Below, piece by piece: positions 47,977-59,200 of a stretch of DNA of 64,000 bases (position 1 is its first letter; each line of letters starts with the position of its first letter). Position numbers and translations under genes: made by a program. The stretch is from JAJVID01 sp035714085 (GTDB lineage: Bacteria; Acidobacteriota; Blastocatellia; RBC074): assembly GCA_035714085.1 (NCBI GenBank), contig DASTMP010000072.1, positions 35,205-99,204 of the forward strand, read 5' to 3'. Below the pieces are notes generated by a model. It saw only the letters and a list, made by a program, of their open reading frames with translations, was not told the origin of the DNA and searched no databases.

Positions 47977-48579
47977 TCATCTCGCGTAGAATTCGACGAT
48001 CATGTCCTCACGGATGTCCGCGTCGCTGTCTTCGCGCCGTGGGTAACCGACCACGCGCCCGCCGCCATCGCCCTTCTGCAACCAGGAAGGCATGATTCTC
48101 CTGCCCGTCTGCATCTCCTCTTGCACTACAGGCATCCGCAGCGCGACCGGAGCCAGCGTAATCACATCGCCGGGTTTGACGAGGAAGGACGGAATATCGA
48201 CTTTCTTATCGTTGACCAGAACGTGGCCATGGCTCACCAACTGCCGGGCCATTGGGCGCGTGCGCGCTAACCCGATTCGGTAGACCGCGTTATCCAGACG
48301 GCGTTCGAGCAACTGCAGGAGATTTGCGCCGGTGGGGCCTGGCATCCGGCTGGCCTCTTTAAAGAAGCGGCGGAATTGCTTCTCTAATAACCCGTATTGG
48401 AGCTTGACGCGCTGCTTGGCGCGCAGCCGAATCTCATATTCGCCAGAGCGGCGCTGTCTGCGGCCGGTTCGACTCGGCGGAACATTCAATTTGTCCGCTA
48501 GACTTGGCGACGTCGTGCCTGTGAGGTTGACGCCCTCACGACGTGACAACTTGTGTTTTGGGCCTTTGTACCTCGCCAC
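47977..48579 (-). CDS. rpsD: 30S ribosomal protein S4
   Basis: A 200-residue S4: N-terminal MARYKGPKHKLSRREG, the S4 RNA-binding domain (RLDNAVYRIGLARTRPMARQLVSHGHVLVN, about 93-122, in pieces) and a C-terminal EFYAR. It lacks the zinc cysteines of the C+ form. It stands alone here rather than in the alpha operon with rpsM-rpsK-rpoA. Confidence 0.97.
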   Translation of the reverse strand: MARYKGPKHKLSRREGVNLTGTTSPSLADKLNVPPSRTGRRQRRSGEYEIRLRAKQRVKLQYGLLEKQFRRFFKEASRMPGPTGANLLQLLERRLDNAVYRIGLARTRPMARQLVSHGHVLVNDKKVDIPSFLVKPGDVITLAPVALRMPVVQEEMQTGRRIMPSWLQKGDGGGRVVGYPRREDSDADIREDMIVEFYAR

Positions 48580-48845
48580 CGATCGTCCTGTTTAGATTTC
48601 AAACGGTTGTATGATTCTGACACATAAGAATACCGCTAAAGGTCGGGGTCTCTTGTCCGCAAGGAGGGCGCCATTACAATAACAAAAATGTTGGTAACAA
48701 AAGGGGCCGATTATATCTGATATGCCAGATTTGCAAGAGTCCCTTGACACCGGCGCCTCTCGCTCCACATACTCTGTCCATTCATTTCGCAAGAGAGATC
48801 CAATAGCAGAGCGGCATTACTACCATACTTCGCGCCGGCGCAAAA

Positions 48846-49850
48846 ATGAGTGAACGCATCAAGACAACTGTCGTCGGAAGTTATCCGGTTCCATCTTGGC
48901 TAGTAGGCAATACATCGCGCCTGGTCTTGCGTGACGCCGTGATGGTCGTCCTCAAGACGCAGGAATTGGCCGGCCTGGACCTGATCGCCGACGGCGAGCT
49001 GTCCCGCTTTGATCCCGGCCATCCCGAAACGAATGGGATGATCGATTACTTTGTCGAGCAGATGGAAGGCGTACGGAAGCGCTTCTCGATGGCGGAGCTT
49101 CAGCGTTTTTACCACGACCGCGCGCTCGGATCGCGCGCGCTGCCAGCCGGAATGGTGGTGGGGAAGGTCGAAGCGGGGACGCTGAACCTGGCTAAAGACT
49201 ACGAGTCGGTGCGCGCGCTGACCACGTTCCCGCTCAAGTTTACCTGCACGGGACCCCACATGCTGTCGCGCGTGCTCATCAATTGTCATTACAAGGAACG
49301 AGCGGAACTGGCTATGGATATCGCCGAGGCGCTGCGTCGCCAATTGGAGTCGGTCGAGGCCGACGTGGTCCAGTTGGACGAGGCGTACATTGCCGGACAC
49401 CCCGAAGACACCGGCTGGGCCGCCGAAGCGATCAACCACGCGCTAGACAGCGTGCCCAACGAGACCGCCGTCCATATTTGCTTTGGCAACTACGGCGGGC
49501 AGACCGTCCAGCGAGGATTCTGGCGCGACCTCATCCCGTTTCTGAACAAACTGCGCGCCGATCACCTTGTGCTCGAATTTGCGAGGCGAGGCTATGATGA
49601 GCTGGAAGTGTTTCGCGACCTCAATCCGAACATCGGCCTCGGCGTCGGAGTCGTTGACATTAAAGACAACGAAATCGAAAGCCCGCAGCTCATAGCCTCC
49701 CGCATCGAAACGATCATCAATAAGGCCGGCGAGGGCCGGCTCAAATATATTCACCCGGATTGCGGGTTCTGGATGCTCCACCGGAGCGTCGCCGACCGCA
49801 AGATGCGCGCCCTGGTCGAAGGCCGCGACCTGTTCGAGGGGCGCCCTTAA
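48846..49850 (+). CDS. MetE-like (cobalamin-independent) methyltransferase
   Basis: A 334-residue protein related to the C-terminal catalytic half of MetE. TTVVGSYPVPSWL at the start, VVQLDEAYIAG (about 180), and zinc-ligand candidates His/Cys in VHICFGNYGG (about 212) and Cys in IHPDCGFWML (about 303). Full MetE is about twice as long; such short forms often transfer methyl groups from unusual donors. Its place before a methyltransferase and catabolic-looking genes suggests a role in methyl handling, not general methionine synthesis (inference). Confidence 0.85.
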   Translation: MSERIKTTVVGSYPVPSWLVGNTSRLVLRDAVMVVLKTQELAGLDLIADGELSRFDPGHPETNGMIDYFVEQMEGVRKRFSMAELQRFYHDRALGSRALPAGMVVGKVEAGTLNLAKDYESVRALTTFPLKFTCTGPHMLSRVLINCHYKERAELAMDIAEALRRQLESVEADVVQLDEAYIAGHPEDTGWAAEAINHALDSVPNETAVHICFGNYGGQTVQRGFWRDLIPFLNKLRADHLVLEFARRGYDELEVFRDLNPNIGLGVGVVDIKDNEIESPQLIASRIETIINKAGEGRLKYIHPDCGFWMLHRSVADRKMRALVEGRDLFEGRP

Positions 49851-49853
49851 ATC

Positions 49854-49944
49854 GCCACAGAGCCACGGAGACACAGAGAAGGATAGATAAGAATCTCTCT
49901 GTCTTTCCCTCTCTCTGTTCTCTGTGTCTCCGTGGCTCTGTGGC
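49854..49944. repeat. CCACAGAG palindromic repeat, copy 3
   Basis: GCCACAGAGCCACGGAGACACAGAGA and its near-exact reverse complement TCTCTGTGTCTCCGTGGCTCTGTGGC. It fills the whole gap between the MetE-like and methyltransferase genes. Confidence 0.9.
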
Positions 49945-49988
49945 TAATGATTGTTCAAGTGGAATACGCGACATCGGCCAAAAAAGAA

Positions 49989-51641
49989 ATGACGAACGCT
50001 GAAAAGGTCGCCGTTCGCACGACGATCTTTCAGCATATGGCGGGCATTGTTCTGGCGCCGGTCGTCAAAGCCATTGCGGATCGCGGCGTGTTCGCAAGGC
50101 TGGCGGATGCGCCGGAGGGAATCGGCTTTGACGAGATTGCGAATCAAACGCATGGCAATCGCGGGTATCTCAAAGTGGCGCTGCGGCTGCTGGTCTCTTG
50201 CGGTTGGATGGCTGAGACCGGAGACTCGAACTATGCGTTGACCACGGAGGGCAAGATCGCGGTCTGGCTCGCCCCTCTCTACAGCGAGGCCGTCTCATTC
50301 ATTCCGAAAGCGATTTTTCTCGACGATTTCCTTTTTGGCAAATCGGATCGGGCAGTCCTTCCGAGCCTTCAAGATCTTGCCCGCCGCGCCGGGGAGCGAT
50401 GGGGCGTTTACACCGAGGGTAACACCACTGCGGCCAAGGTTCACCGGCAGACGGCGCGCTATCTGGACGGGATGCTGGTCGGGCCGAGCATGGTCGCCCT
50501 GGCTCGCGAAGGAGTCTTTGATCTCTTCGAGCAGGCCTCCGACGGAGTTGACCCAAAAGAGATCCCCGGCAATCCGCGCAGCCTGGCGTGCGTATTTGAG
50601 TTGCTTGAATCTCAAGGCTGGCTGGAGCGCGAGGGGAACCGCTTACGACTGACATCGCAGGGGCGTTATGCGGCGCAGATCGCCAGTTCTTATGGCGTGA
50701 CGGTTTCGTATTTGCCGCTCTTCGAGATGCTCGGCACGCTGCTCTTCGGCGCCGCGACGTTCCCGCGCGTTGATGAATCGGGAGGCGAACTCCTCGTCAA
50801 TCGCGGTATGAATGTGTGGGGCAGCGGCGGCGCGCATAACAATTACTTCAAGAAAAGCGATGAAATCATCATCGAACTCTTCAATCGCCCGCTCGATCAG
50901 CAGCCGTTGGGCGTATGCGACATGGGGTGTGGCGACGGCTCGTTGCTCGCGCACGTCTACTCCATCGTCATGAAGAAAACGTTGCGAGGCGCCGCGCTAG
51001 ACGCGCATCCGCTGATTCTGGTCGGCGCCGATGTTAGCAAGGTTGCGCGGCGCATCAGCAAACAGAAGCTGCGTAAGGCCGGCATTCCCAATTTCCATAT
51101 CATTCAGGGTGACATCAATCGTCCGGCATACCTGGCGAGCGAATTGGAGCTACTGGGATTGGACATTCACGACTTGCTGCACGTCCGCTCCTTTCTGGAC
51201 CACAATCGCCCGTATCTTCCGCCCGCCAATTACATTCCCAGCGGACCCAACGGATATGGATCGCGCCAGGCTCGAACGACCGGCGCCTTCTCGTATCTGG
51301 GCGAAGAGATTCCGCCCGATGAATTGGAAGAAAATCTGGTCCGGCACCTGCGCCGCTGGGCGCCGTATGTCGGACGGTTCGGCCTGCTCGTGATGGAGCT
51401 TCATACGTTGCCTCCGCATGTGACCGCAGCCAATCTCGACCGGACGCTGGCTGTGGCTTACGACGCCACGCACGGATTTTCCGATCAGTATCTCGTCGAG
51501 CTTGATGTCTTCCTTGACTGCGCGCGAGAAGCGGGGTTGACGTCCGATGAGCGATTCCAGGCGAAGTTTCCGCCCTCGGGTCTCGCCACCGTCAGTATCA
51601 ACTTCTTTACGGCTGAAAAGGCGGCGCGCCCAGTACCGTAG
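49989..51641 (+). CDS. AprA-like methyltransferase with winged-helix N-terminal region
   Basis: About 550 residues. Two winged-helix-like segments typical of O-methyltransferase dimerisation regions lie at about 10-85 and 150-225 (VVKAIADRGVFARLADAP; LAREGVFDLFEQASDG). A class I SAM domain follows with motif I CDMGCGDGSLL near residue 310, ADVSKVARRISK, and HVRSFLDHNRPY near 405, a motif I associate with AprA-type methyltransferases of polyketide enzymes. Start is uncertain: GTG 49932 (inside the repeat), ATG 49947 and ATG 49989 are in frame; the last is chosen because the domain begins there. Substrate unknown. Confidence 0.78.
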   Translation: MTNAEKVAVRTTIFQHMAGIVLAPVVKAIADRGVFARLADAPEGIGFDEIANQTHGNRGYLKVALRLLVSCGWMAETGDSNYALTTEGKIAVWLAPLYSEAVSFIPKAIFLDDFLFGKSDRAVLPSLQDLARRAGERWGVYTEGNTTAAKVHRQTARYLDGMLVGPSMVALAREGVFDLFEQASDGVDPKEIPGNPRSLACVFELLESQGWLEREGNRLRLTSQGRYAAQIASSYGVTVSYLPLFEMLGTLLFGAATFPRVDESGGELLVNRGMNVWGSGGAHNNYFKKSDEIIIELFNRPLDQQPLGVCDMGCGDGSLLAHVYSIVMKKTLRGAALDAHPLILVGADVSKVARRISKQKLRKAGIPNFHIIQGDINRPAYLASELELLGLDIHDLLHVRSFLDHNRPYLPPANYIPSGPNGYGSRQARTTGAFSYLGEEIPPDELEENLVRHLRRWAPYVGRFGLLVMELHTLPPHVTAANLDRTLAVAYDATHGFSDQYLVELDVFLDCAREAGLTSDERFQAKFPPSGLATVSINFFTAEKAARPVP

Positions 51642-51755
51642 ATTGTCCAAGGCGGCGGTGGGCGTTATAGCCAAGCCGCTTGATGATAACTGAACACTTC
51701 AATAACCAAGTCTCCGCAGGTTGGGCAACCTACGGTACGGGTTCTGGAGATCACA

Positions 51756-52592
51756 ATGCGAGCTATCGACATTCATATTCACGTCCCGGAACCGCCGGGC
51801 GACTCAGGAGCCGAGGAACAGCGGCGAATGGCTGGCTATTTCAAAACGACCTCGCTCCCTCAATCCCCGGAAGAGATGTATGAAAAATACAAGGCTCTGG
51901 ACATCTTCGGCGTCATCTTCTCGGTCGACTCCGAGACGCGCGGCGGTGATCACTACGTCGGCAATGACTATGTCGCCGAGGTCGTCAGAAAATATCCCGA
52001 TCAGTTCATCGGTTTCGCCTCTGTAGATCCATGGAAAGGAGCGATTGCCCTTCGGGAGTTGGAAAGGGCAGTGAAAGAGCTGGGGCTTCGCGGTCTCAAG
52101 CTCCATCCCACCGTTCAGGCCTTTTTCCCCAATGACACGCGCTTCTATCCGCTCTGGGAGAAGTGCATTGAGTTGGGGATTCCTATCATCTCTCACACCG
52201 GGCAGACCGGCGTCGGAGCGGGAACTCCGGGCGGCGGCGGACTCAAGCTGAAGTACGCTCATCCACTGCATCTCGACGACGTGGCCGCTGATTTTCCAGA
52301 CCTCAAGATCGTCATGGCGCACCCGGCGGTGCCCTGGCAGGAAGAGCAACTCGCAGTTGCGATGCACAAGTCTAACGTCTACATCGATCTTTCTGGATGG
52401 TCGCCGAAATACTTCAGACCCGTGCTGGTTCAATACGCCAACAGTCTTCTTCAAGACAAAGTTCTGTTCGGCTCCGACTATCCCGTTCTTCAACCCGAGC
52501 GATGGCTCAAGGACTTCGAAGCGCTGGAGATAAAAGAGGAAGTGCGGCGGAAGATCCTGCTGGAAAACGCGCAGAAGCTTCTTAAACTCTGA
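51756..52592 (+). CDS. Amidohydrolase (amidohydrolase-2 family, ACMSD-like)
   Basis: A 278-residue metal-dependent TIM-barrel enzyme. HIH metal motif at residues 7-9 (AIDIHIHVPE), GLKLHPTVQAF (about 115), IISHTGQTG (about 147), MAHPAVPW (about 189) and the final Asp in LFGSDYPVLQPERW (about 240). The family includes decarboxylases and hydrolases of aromatic acids. Between a methyltransferase and an acyl-CoA ligase on the same strand. Confidence 0.9.
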   Translation: MRAIDIHIHVPEPPGDSGAEEQRRMAGYFKTTSLPQSPEEMYEKYKALDIFGVIFSVDSETRGGDHYVGNDYVAEVVRKYPDQFIGFASVDPWKGAIALRELERAVKELGLRGLKLHPTVQAFFPNDTRFYPLWEKCIELGIPIISHTGQTGVGAGTPGGGGLKLKYAHPLHLDDVAADFPDLKIVMAHPAVPWQEEQLAVAMHKSNVYIDLSGWSPKYFRPVLVQYANSLLQDKVLFGSDYPVLQPERWLKDFEALEIKEEVRRKILLENAQKLLKL

Positions 52593-52621
52593 CGGAAAAG
52601 ATCGGATCTCAATCAATACAT

Positions 52622-54157
52622 ATGTCCATGTTGAACTACCCCCACGCTTTGTTACACGACGCTCTTCGCAAGAGAGCGTATAGGGAGCCTGATCGAGTCG
52701 CGATCGTATTTGATAACAGGAGTCTGACGTTCGCCGATCTCGACGTCGAATCGAATCGGCTGGCGCATGGCCTTCGCGCGCTCGGACTCGAATCAGGCGA
52801 CCGGCTCGGCATCTTCATGCCGAACTGCCCTGAGGTCGAGGTCGCCTTCTACGCCGCGAGCAAGCTCGGGGCGGTTAGTTGCCCGCTCAACTCTTCGTAT
52901 CGCGAACGCGAAGTGACATACCAGTTGAACAGCGCCGGCGCCAGAATGCTCGTCACGCACGTGAAACTCTGGCCTGTGGTCGAGGCTGCGCTTCCGAGTC
53001 TCGCGGCCCCGCTGATGGTGATTCTCCTGGGCGACAACGCGCCGGATTCGGAACCGAACATCATCGGCTATGGCGATGTCGTCGAGGGCCAATCCGCTGA
53101 TCCGCCGATCGCGCATATTGATCCGGACCAGGTGGCCGTGCTTCCATTTTCGAGTGGAACAACCGGGTTGCCGAAGGGCGTAATGTTGACGCACCGCAAC
53201 CTGGCTACCAACCACGAGCAATGGGGGAGCAGGCTACAGTTAACCCCGGACGATAGCTACATCATCTACCAGCCACTCTCGCACATCTATGGCGTGACGA
53301 TGATGGGCGTAAGCGTTCGCTCCGGATCGAAACAGATATTGCTCGAACGCTTCGATCTCGAGACTGTTATTCGGTTGATCAAGGAACATGGCGTGACGTG
53401 GCTCTTCGCCGTGCCGCCGACCCTGCTCACGCTCGCCAACACGCAGTGGCTTGACCGTTCGCATTTCAGGACGGTCAGGTATGCGTTCAGCGCGGCGGCG
53501 CCGCTCCCTCCCGACGTGGCCCGCCGCGTGGAAGACCGCTTCAGCTTCCGCATCGTTCAAGGATACGGGCTGACGGAAGCCGGTCCCGCCACGCATCAAA
53601 CTCCTCTGGATCGCATCAAACCCGAAAGCAGCGGCCCATTGTTGGCTGACACCGAACTCAGGATTGTCGACCTCCTAACCGGCGAAACCGACCTGCCGCC
53701 GGGCGAGACTGGTGAGATAGTCGTGCGAGGTCCGCAAGTCATGAAAGGTTACTGGAACGCGCCGGAAGAGACATCGCGCGCCTTGCGCAATGGCTGGCTC
53801 TATACCGGCGACATCGGATGGGTGGACGACGATGGGTATATTTATGTCGTCGACCGCAAAAAAGAGATGATCAAATACAAGAGCTTCAGTATCGCGCCCG
53901 CTGAACTCGAAGCCGTATTGCTGGAGCACCCTGATATAGAGGATTGCGCTGTTATAGGCGCGCCGGACGCGGATGCGGGCGAAATTCCGAAAGCCTTCGT
54001 CGTAGTCCGCGCAGGCCAAACACTCGACATGGACGCTCTGGCGCGATTCGTCTCCCAGCGTGTGGCAGGCTACAAGCAGATTCGCCACTTCGAAGTGCTT
54101 GACGAAATTCCGAAGTCGCCGTCGGGAAAGATTTTGCGCAGAATGCTGAGGCAATAA
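52622..54157 (+). CDS. Acyl/aryl-CoA ligase (ANL superfamily)
   Basis: A 511-residue adenylate-forming enzyme that activates a carboxylic acid as its CoA thioester. P-loop LPFSSGTTGLPKGVMLTHRN near residue 175, VQGYGLTEAGPATH (about 315), GWLYTGDIGWVDDDGYIYVVDRKKEMIKY (about 395-425, in two motifs) and the catalytic Lys in KSPSGKILRR near the end. Aliphatic or aromatic substrate cannot be told. Confidence 0.93.
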   Translation: MSMLNYPHALLHDALRKRAYREPDRVAIVFDNRSLTFADLDVESNRLAHGLRALGLESGDRLGIFMPNCPEVEVAFYAASKLGAVSCPLNSSYREREVTYQLNSAGARMLVTHVKLWPVVEAALPSLAAPLMVILLGDNAPDSEPNIIGYGDVVEGQSADPPIAHIDPDQVAVLPFSSGTTGLPKGVMLTHRNLATNHEQWGSRLQLTPDDSYIIYQPLSHIYGVTMMGVSVRSGSKQILLERFDLETVIRLIKEHGVTWLFAVPPTLLTLANTQWLDRSHFRTVRYAFSAAAPLPPDVARRVEDRFSFRIVQGYGLTEAGPATHQTPLDRIKPESSGPLLADTELRIVDLLTGETDLPPGETGEIVVRGPQVMKGYWNAPEETSRALRNGWLYTGDIGWVDDDGYIYVVDRKKEMIKYKSFSIAPAELEAVLLEHPDIEDCAVIGAPDADAGEIPKAFVVVRAGQTLDMDALARFVSQRVAGYKQIRHFEVLDEIPKSPSGKILRRMLRQ

Positions 54158-54169
54158 TCAGATAACGCT

Positions 54170-54318
54170 TTGATTGACGCCAACCTGGGTACGCATCGCT
54201 TCCAGCGTGCAGTTTCGGCAGGAGGCGCATTAAGAATCAGTGGGACATCTAACCGAGACTGCACGCTGGAAGCGATGCGTACCCAGGCAATGCCTTTCGA
54301 TTTATGCAGAGGCTTCAA
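54170..54318. repeat. Dispersed palindromic element, copy 2 (CCTGGGTACGC family)
   Basis: Perfect 30-bp arms at 54184-54213 and 54258-54287. Loop and both flanks match the copy at 7096-7243. It sits between the convergent CoA-ligase and HEAT-like genes. Confidence 0.88.
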
Positions 54319-54394
54319 TTACAGCTAAACGATGGCTAGTTTAGCCACAAGGCAGTCGGTCTTTGCCCCATTGCGCTTTGAATGAATCTTGTCT

Positions 54395-55498
54395 TCAGAA
54401 TTTAGTCACTCCCGAAATCTCAGGCAATTGAGGCGTTTTATTCTCCCTCAAATCTCTCACTGTAATGATCAGATTCGGGTTCAACGCCTCCGCCTCTGAC
54501 TCCGATAGTAGCTCTTTTTCGACGCATTGTTTCTTTAGGCGCTCGAAATTTCCCATTACGAGTTCTCTGAGGCTTATCACATCGACTTTGTAACGCTCGA
54601 CCCCAGACCAGGCGATTGCTTTGAAATACGATTCTCGAAGCGTTAACTCGCTTACGCTCTGATTGAACATAGCGGCCAGATATTCGAGGCAATAACGATC
54701 GCGCTCGACACTTCGGTAATAAACGCTCACCCCCTTTTGGTTTGTCCTGCCAGGCTCAATTATCTGGCGCTCGTAAAATATGGGATGTGGGCCGGGCGCG
54801 ATGACCACTGCGTCGCGTTTTGGTTCATCTGTTAATTGATAGAGGGCGGTCGGCGGAAAGCCATCGGTGACTTGAGCAATTCCGCATCCGGCGCCACCTG
54901 ACGATCCACCGCTCCCATACATTCTATTTCCTTTTTCAGAAACTGCGATTTCGACTTTTATCTTGACGCTTTTAAACAGAAAAGCTGCGAATCCGGGAGA
55001 TTTATTCTCAGCGAGGAGGTTGCAAGCCGCCACCCAGCAAACTGTACGCCCGGGCTCTTCGGCTATGGATAAGAGAGCTTTGCCGTTTTCGGAGGGCGAC
55101 CTGGCCAAAATAATAAGGGTCTGGTCCGGGTAGCGCTCATAAAGGGGCATCAGGCTGTCAGAAGGAACGCTGACGCGCAGCCGTATGAGGCTGTCCAGAA
55201 CAGCGCTATATACGGGCGAACTTTCCCACTCCGGGCCTATCTGATTTGGATCGAGAAGCTCGATGAGAGCAGGCGCGAACTCTGTCAACTCATACTCGCC
55301 TATCAAGTAGGCGGCCCAGGCGCGATCCTTGTTCGAGGCGGACTGAATTAACTGGGCGACTCTGTTTTTTGCTTCGGCTCTATGAATCGCGTTCAACTGT
55401 TGATGTTCAACCGACTGCGTACCCTCCTGATGCGAAGGAAGAATGGTAAAAAGCCCGGAGAAGACGCAGCAAATAAACCGATTCATAGATAAAGCCAT
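54395..55498 (-). CDS. Exported HEAT-repeat-like protein, unrecognised
   Basis: A 367-residue protein with a hydrophobic leader (about 1-22). The first 180 residues are helical and suggest HEAT-type repeats (RAWAAYLIGEYELTEFAPALIELLD). A Gly/Ser-rich stretch with Cys (GSGGSSGGAGCG) lies near residue 205, and the C-terminal half is of unknown fold. No catalytic motif recognised. It follows the cupin gene by 3 bp on the minus strand, so the two are probably co-transcribed. ATG 55486 is an alternative start. Confidence 0.7.
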   Translation of the reverse strand: MALSMNRFICCVFSGLFTILPSHQEGTQSVEHQQLNAIHRAEAKNRVAQLIQSASNKDRAWAAYLIGEYELTEFAPALIELLDPNQIGPEWESSPVYSAVLDSLIRLRVSVPSDSLMPLYERYPDQTLIILARSPSENGKALLSIAEEPGRTVCWVAACNLLAENKSPGFAAFLFKSVKIKVEIAVSEKGNRMYGSGGSSGGAGCGIAQVTDGFPPTALYQLTDEPKRDAVVIAPGPHPIFYERQIIEPGRTNQKGVSVYYRSVERDRYCLEYLAAMFNQSVSELTLRESYFKAIAWSGVERYKVDVISLRELVMGNFERLKKQCVEKELLSESEAEALNPNLIITVRDLRENKTPQLPEISGVTKF

Positions 55499-55501
55499 CC
55501 T

Positions 55502-56002
55502 TCAGACCCAGAGTTTCTTGTTGAGCGGAATGCCGTGCTCGCGGCAGTAACTGACGTAGTGATTGATGAACCAGAAGACGTCCAGAGTCTCGACCAGATT
55601 ATCGTCGTCGTCGAAGAATTCAATCGCTCCGTTGAGCCAGAAGATCGCCTTCATGCCGTTCGGGTCGTCCGAAACCAGCGTATGGATCGCGCCAGGGCTC
55701 TCCTGAACATAACTGCCCGCCCTGGCCACCCAATCGTATTCAAGGTAGCGCCAACTGCCTTCCAGCGTGCAGGCGAAAACCCGCCCGCGATGGCGGTGAC
55801 GGTTCAGCCTTCCGCCTTTCTTAACCCAGAGAATGTTGGCGTACATGTTGTTCCTGACGTCGAACGCCAGATGGCGAATGAATACATTCTCCACGTAAGG
55901 GACATAAGGTGATTCATCCTCTCCCGGCCCGATATGAACGTCCGGGAACGCGTATTCTTGCACGACCGCGTCGAGGCTGTTCGTTGTTGCGATTTTTGAC
56001 AT
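55502..56002 (-). CDS. 2,4'-dihydroxyacetophenone dioxygenase-like cupin
   Basis: A 166-residue cupin. Metal-ligand candidates are in GRLNRHRHRGRVFACTLEG (about 72-90) and AIHTLVS (about 112), matching the 2,4'-dihydroxyacetophenone dioxygenase family, which cleaves an aromatic ketone side chain with a non-haem metal. I start at ATG 56002, five bases after GGAGGG; the frame from 56119 is an extension. Placement next to an Oar-type receptor and oxidoreductases fits a role in aromatic compound breakdown (inference). Confidence 0.82.
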   Translation of the reverse strand: MSKIATTNSLDAVVQEYAFPDVHIGPGEDESPYVPYVENVFIRHLAFDVRNNMYANILWVKKGGRLNRHRHRGRVFACTLEGSWRYLEYDWVARAGSYVQESPGAIHTLVSDDPNGMKAIFWLNGAIEFFDDDDNLVETLDVFWFINHYVSYCREHGIPLNKKLWV

Positions 56003-56275
56003 ATTACCCTCCGGCTTGCTTTGTGGATTATTTTTGCCCGCGACCCAAACTGATATAACAGAGTTGACAACGGAAGGGCAAGAGCATATATAGTCGCTCG
56101 CATCTTCCGCATTTGTCATAACAGAAATTCCTTTTTCAGATACCCATTTCTTTGAGGTCTTATCTATCTCCGTTCTTGCAGGGCGCCGCCTCGTCCCCCC
56201 TCGCGCGGCGCATGCGTATTAATCGCGTCGATCCTTTACCTACACGCAGGCGATAAACAATGAAAGGAGAAAAAA

Positions 56276-59200
56276 ATGCCAAGAAGGGAAATGCGGAGTT
56301 TGAAGCGGTTCTGCGTCGTTTCGATATACGCCCTGATTCTGATCGTCTTAGTGGGCGTGAAACGTCTAGATGCGCAAGTCAGAACTGCGACCATCTCAGG
56401 CACAGCTACGGATAGCTCAGGGGCGGTGTTAGTCGGAGCGAAGATCGAGGTGAAGAACCTCGGAACCGGAAACACACAATCTGCCATTACAGATTCGCAG
56501 GGGCGATACAGCATACCAGACCTGCCCGTCGGCGAATACGAAGTACGGGCTTCCGCAACCGGCTTCCAGACGGTTGTCCGCAAGGGGATCACGCTGACGG
56601 TCGGAAGCCAGCCTGTTGCGGACTTCACGCTGCCCACCGGCGCGCAGACTGAAACTGTCACCGTGGTGGGCGAGGCCGCGCAAGTGGAGACACGAACCGT
56701 TGCGGTTTCTTCACTCGTAACCCCAACCCAGATGCGCGACCTGCCGCTGAATGGCCGGAATTTTACGTCACTGTTGACGTTGGCGCCTGGTGTGCAAACC
56801 ATCCCACAAAGCCCGGCGGGTGGAGGTGGATCAGCCACTTTCTACGGGCAGGGAACCAACTATTCGGTCTCCGGCTCGAGGCCCGTCGGCCAATCGTTCC
56901 TGCTCGACAACTCGGAATTGCAAGGGTTCTTCAACCATGGGGCGGGATCATCCGTCACCGGCAACTCTCTCGGCGTCGAGGCGATTCAAGAGTTCCGCGT
57001 CCTGACCAACACGTACAGCGCTGAATTCGGAGGAACCGGCGCCGTGGTCAACGCGGTGAGCAGGTCTGGCGCGAACACGCCGCACGGGTCGGCGTTTGAA
57101 TTCCTGCGCAACAGCGTTTTCGACGCGAAGAATTACTTCGATGATCAGTCGTCGGACATTCCCACGTTTCGCAGGAATCAGTTCGGAGGCGCGCTGGGAG
57201 GGCCGATCAGGAAAGACAAGTTGTTCTTCTTTGGCAATTTCGAAGGCCTTCGCCAACTGCAGGGCCAGACCGGACGTCAGTTCGTCCCGACCGCTACCGT
57301 CCATCAGGGAATATTGCCGTGCGCGGCGCTCAACAGCGCTGTGGGCTGCACGGCTTCGACTCCCGACAGAAACTTCGGCGTCCCGAATCCAAATGACGCG
57401 AATCCCGACAAGGCGCGCGTAGCGAAAATATTGACTCTCTACCCGCTGCCGAACGCCTCTCCCGCGCCGGGATTGCCGGTAGGCTCCGAGCTGCTCGATG
57501 CGCAAGGCCGGCGAACCGGCGTCGGGCTGTTCACTTCTGTCGGCAACGAGATCATCAACGAGGACTACGTTCTCGGGCGCATGGATTACACGTTCTCGCA
57601 GAAGGACTCTCTCTTCGGGCGGTATATTCTTAACAGGGCGTTCCGTCGCATCCCTTTTCCACTCTCAAATCTCGACAAGTGGCCGGAAGTGGACAACACG
57701 TTAAACCAGTTTTTCACCATCGAAGAGAGACGAGTCTTTTCGCCGAGGTTGGTCAACTCGATTCGATTCAGCCTCACGCGAACCCACGAGCGCGCTCGCA
57801 CCGACGGATTCACGCCCGAGCTCGATATAATCGGCGGAGGGCGGCAGAACGGCGCGATCTTCGCCACGGGAGCGCTAGGGCCAATCACCCCGGTCGGCGC
57901 CAGCGGCACCGTGCCGTTTTTCCTCGTGCAGAACAAATTCACCGTGGGAGACGATATTTTCCTGAACAGCGGATCGCATAGTCTCAAGGTCGGCGCTTCG
58001 GCGACGAGGGTTCAAACCAACCTCTCTGCGCCGGCCTATGTCGGCGGGAATTTCACTTTCGGCACTCTGGAGAATTTCCTGAACGGAACGCCACTCAGTA
58101 TGCTGGGGATGTCGGCGCCGTCGCCGACTTTCTCAACTGCCCGCTATTTTCGCGAAATTGACCTTTTCCCTTACATCCAGGACGAATGGAAGGTGACGCC
58201 GCGACTGACGCTCAATCTCGGTTTGCGATACGCGTTCGCGACGAACGCGGTCGGCGCCGGCGGGATTCCGCTCAATGTGATCCTCGATCCTTTGACCTCG
58301 ACTGGATTCACGACGGTCGAGCACGTGCTGGCGTCGAATCCGAACGTTCGGAATTTCGACCCGCGGATCGGTTTGGCCTGGGATCCTTTCAAGGGTCACA
58401 AGACTTCGATTCGCGCAGGCTTCGGAATCTTCCACGAACCTGTGGCCCCTCGCACATACGCGCCAGCGTTTTATCTGGCTCCGCCGTCGGGCTCGACCAT
58501 TTTGATCGCCCCGCGTCTTTCTAACCCCTATGGAATAGGGCTGCCGCCTGGTTCTGTTTTCTCCCCTAACTATTCCGCGTTCGCGGGGCTAGACTATAGG
58601 ACGGACACTTCGCCTTATGTGATGCAATACAACCTGACAATCCAGCGTGAGCTTCCCGGCAGTTTCATCGCATCGGTAGGCTATGTCGGGTCGAGCGGCG
58701 TCCATCTATTTTCCATTCGTGACCAGAACCTGCCTCGTTTGACTCCCGGCGGCACAGGCCCTCCTGGCTCGCCGACCAATACTTTTTTGGGGACCGCTAC
58801 CAATCCCAAATTCGGCTCCCTGAACGACGTCGCCCCGAGCAGTCACTCGACCTATCATTCTTTGCAGGCGAGCCTCAACCGGCAGTTCAGTCAAGGATTC
58901 GTCCTCGGGGCGGCTTACACGTGGTCGAAATGCATCGACAACGGCTCGGTCAGTTCCGGTCTCGAACAAGGGTCATTTCCGATAACCTACGAACTGAATC
59001 CGGGCTACGATCGCGGACTCTGCTCATTCGATATTGACCAGACATTCAGAGCCAACGCCGTCTATGAATTGCCCTTCCGCGGAAACAAGTTCGTCGAAGG
59101 ATGGCAATTGAGCGGAATACTGAGCGGGTACGGCGGCACTCCGATCAATATCCAGACCGGCTTCACTTTCCCGACCCGGTCGCATTTGGGAGGGATAGTA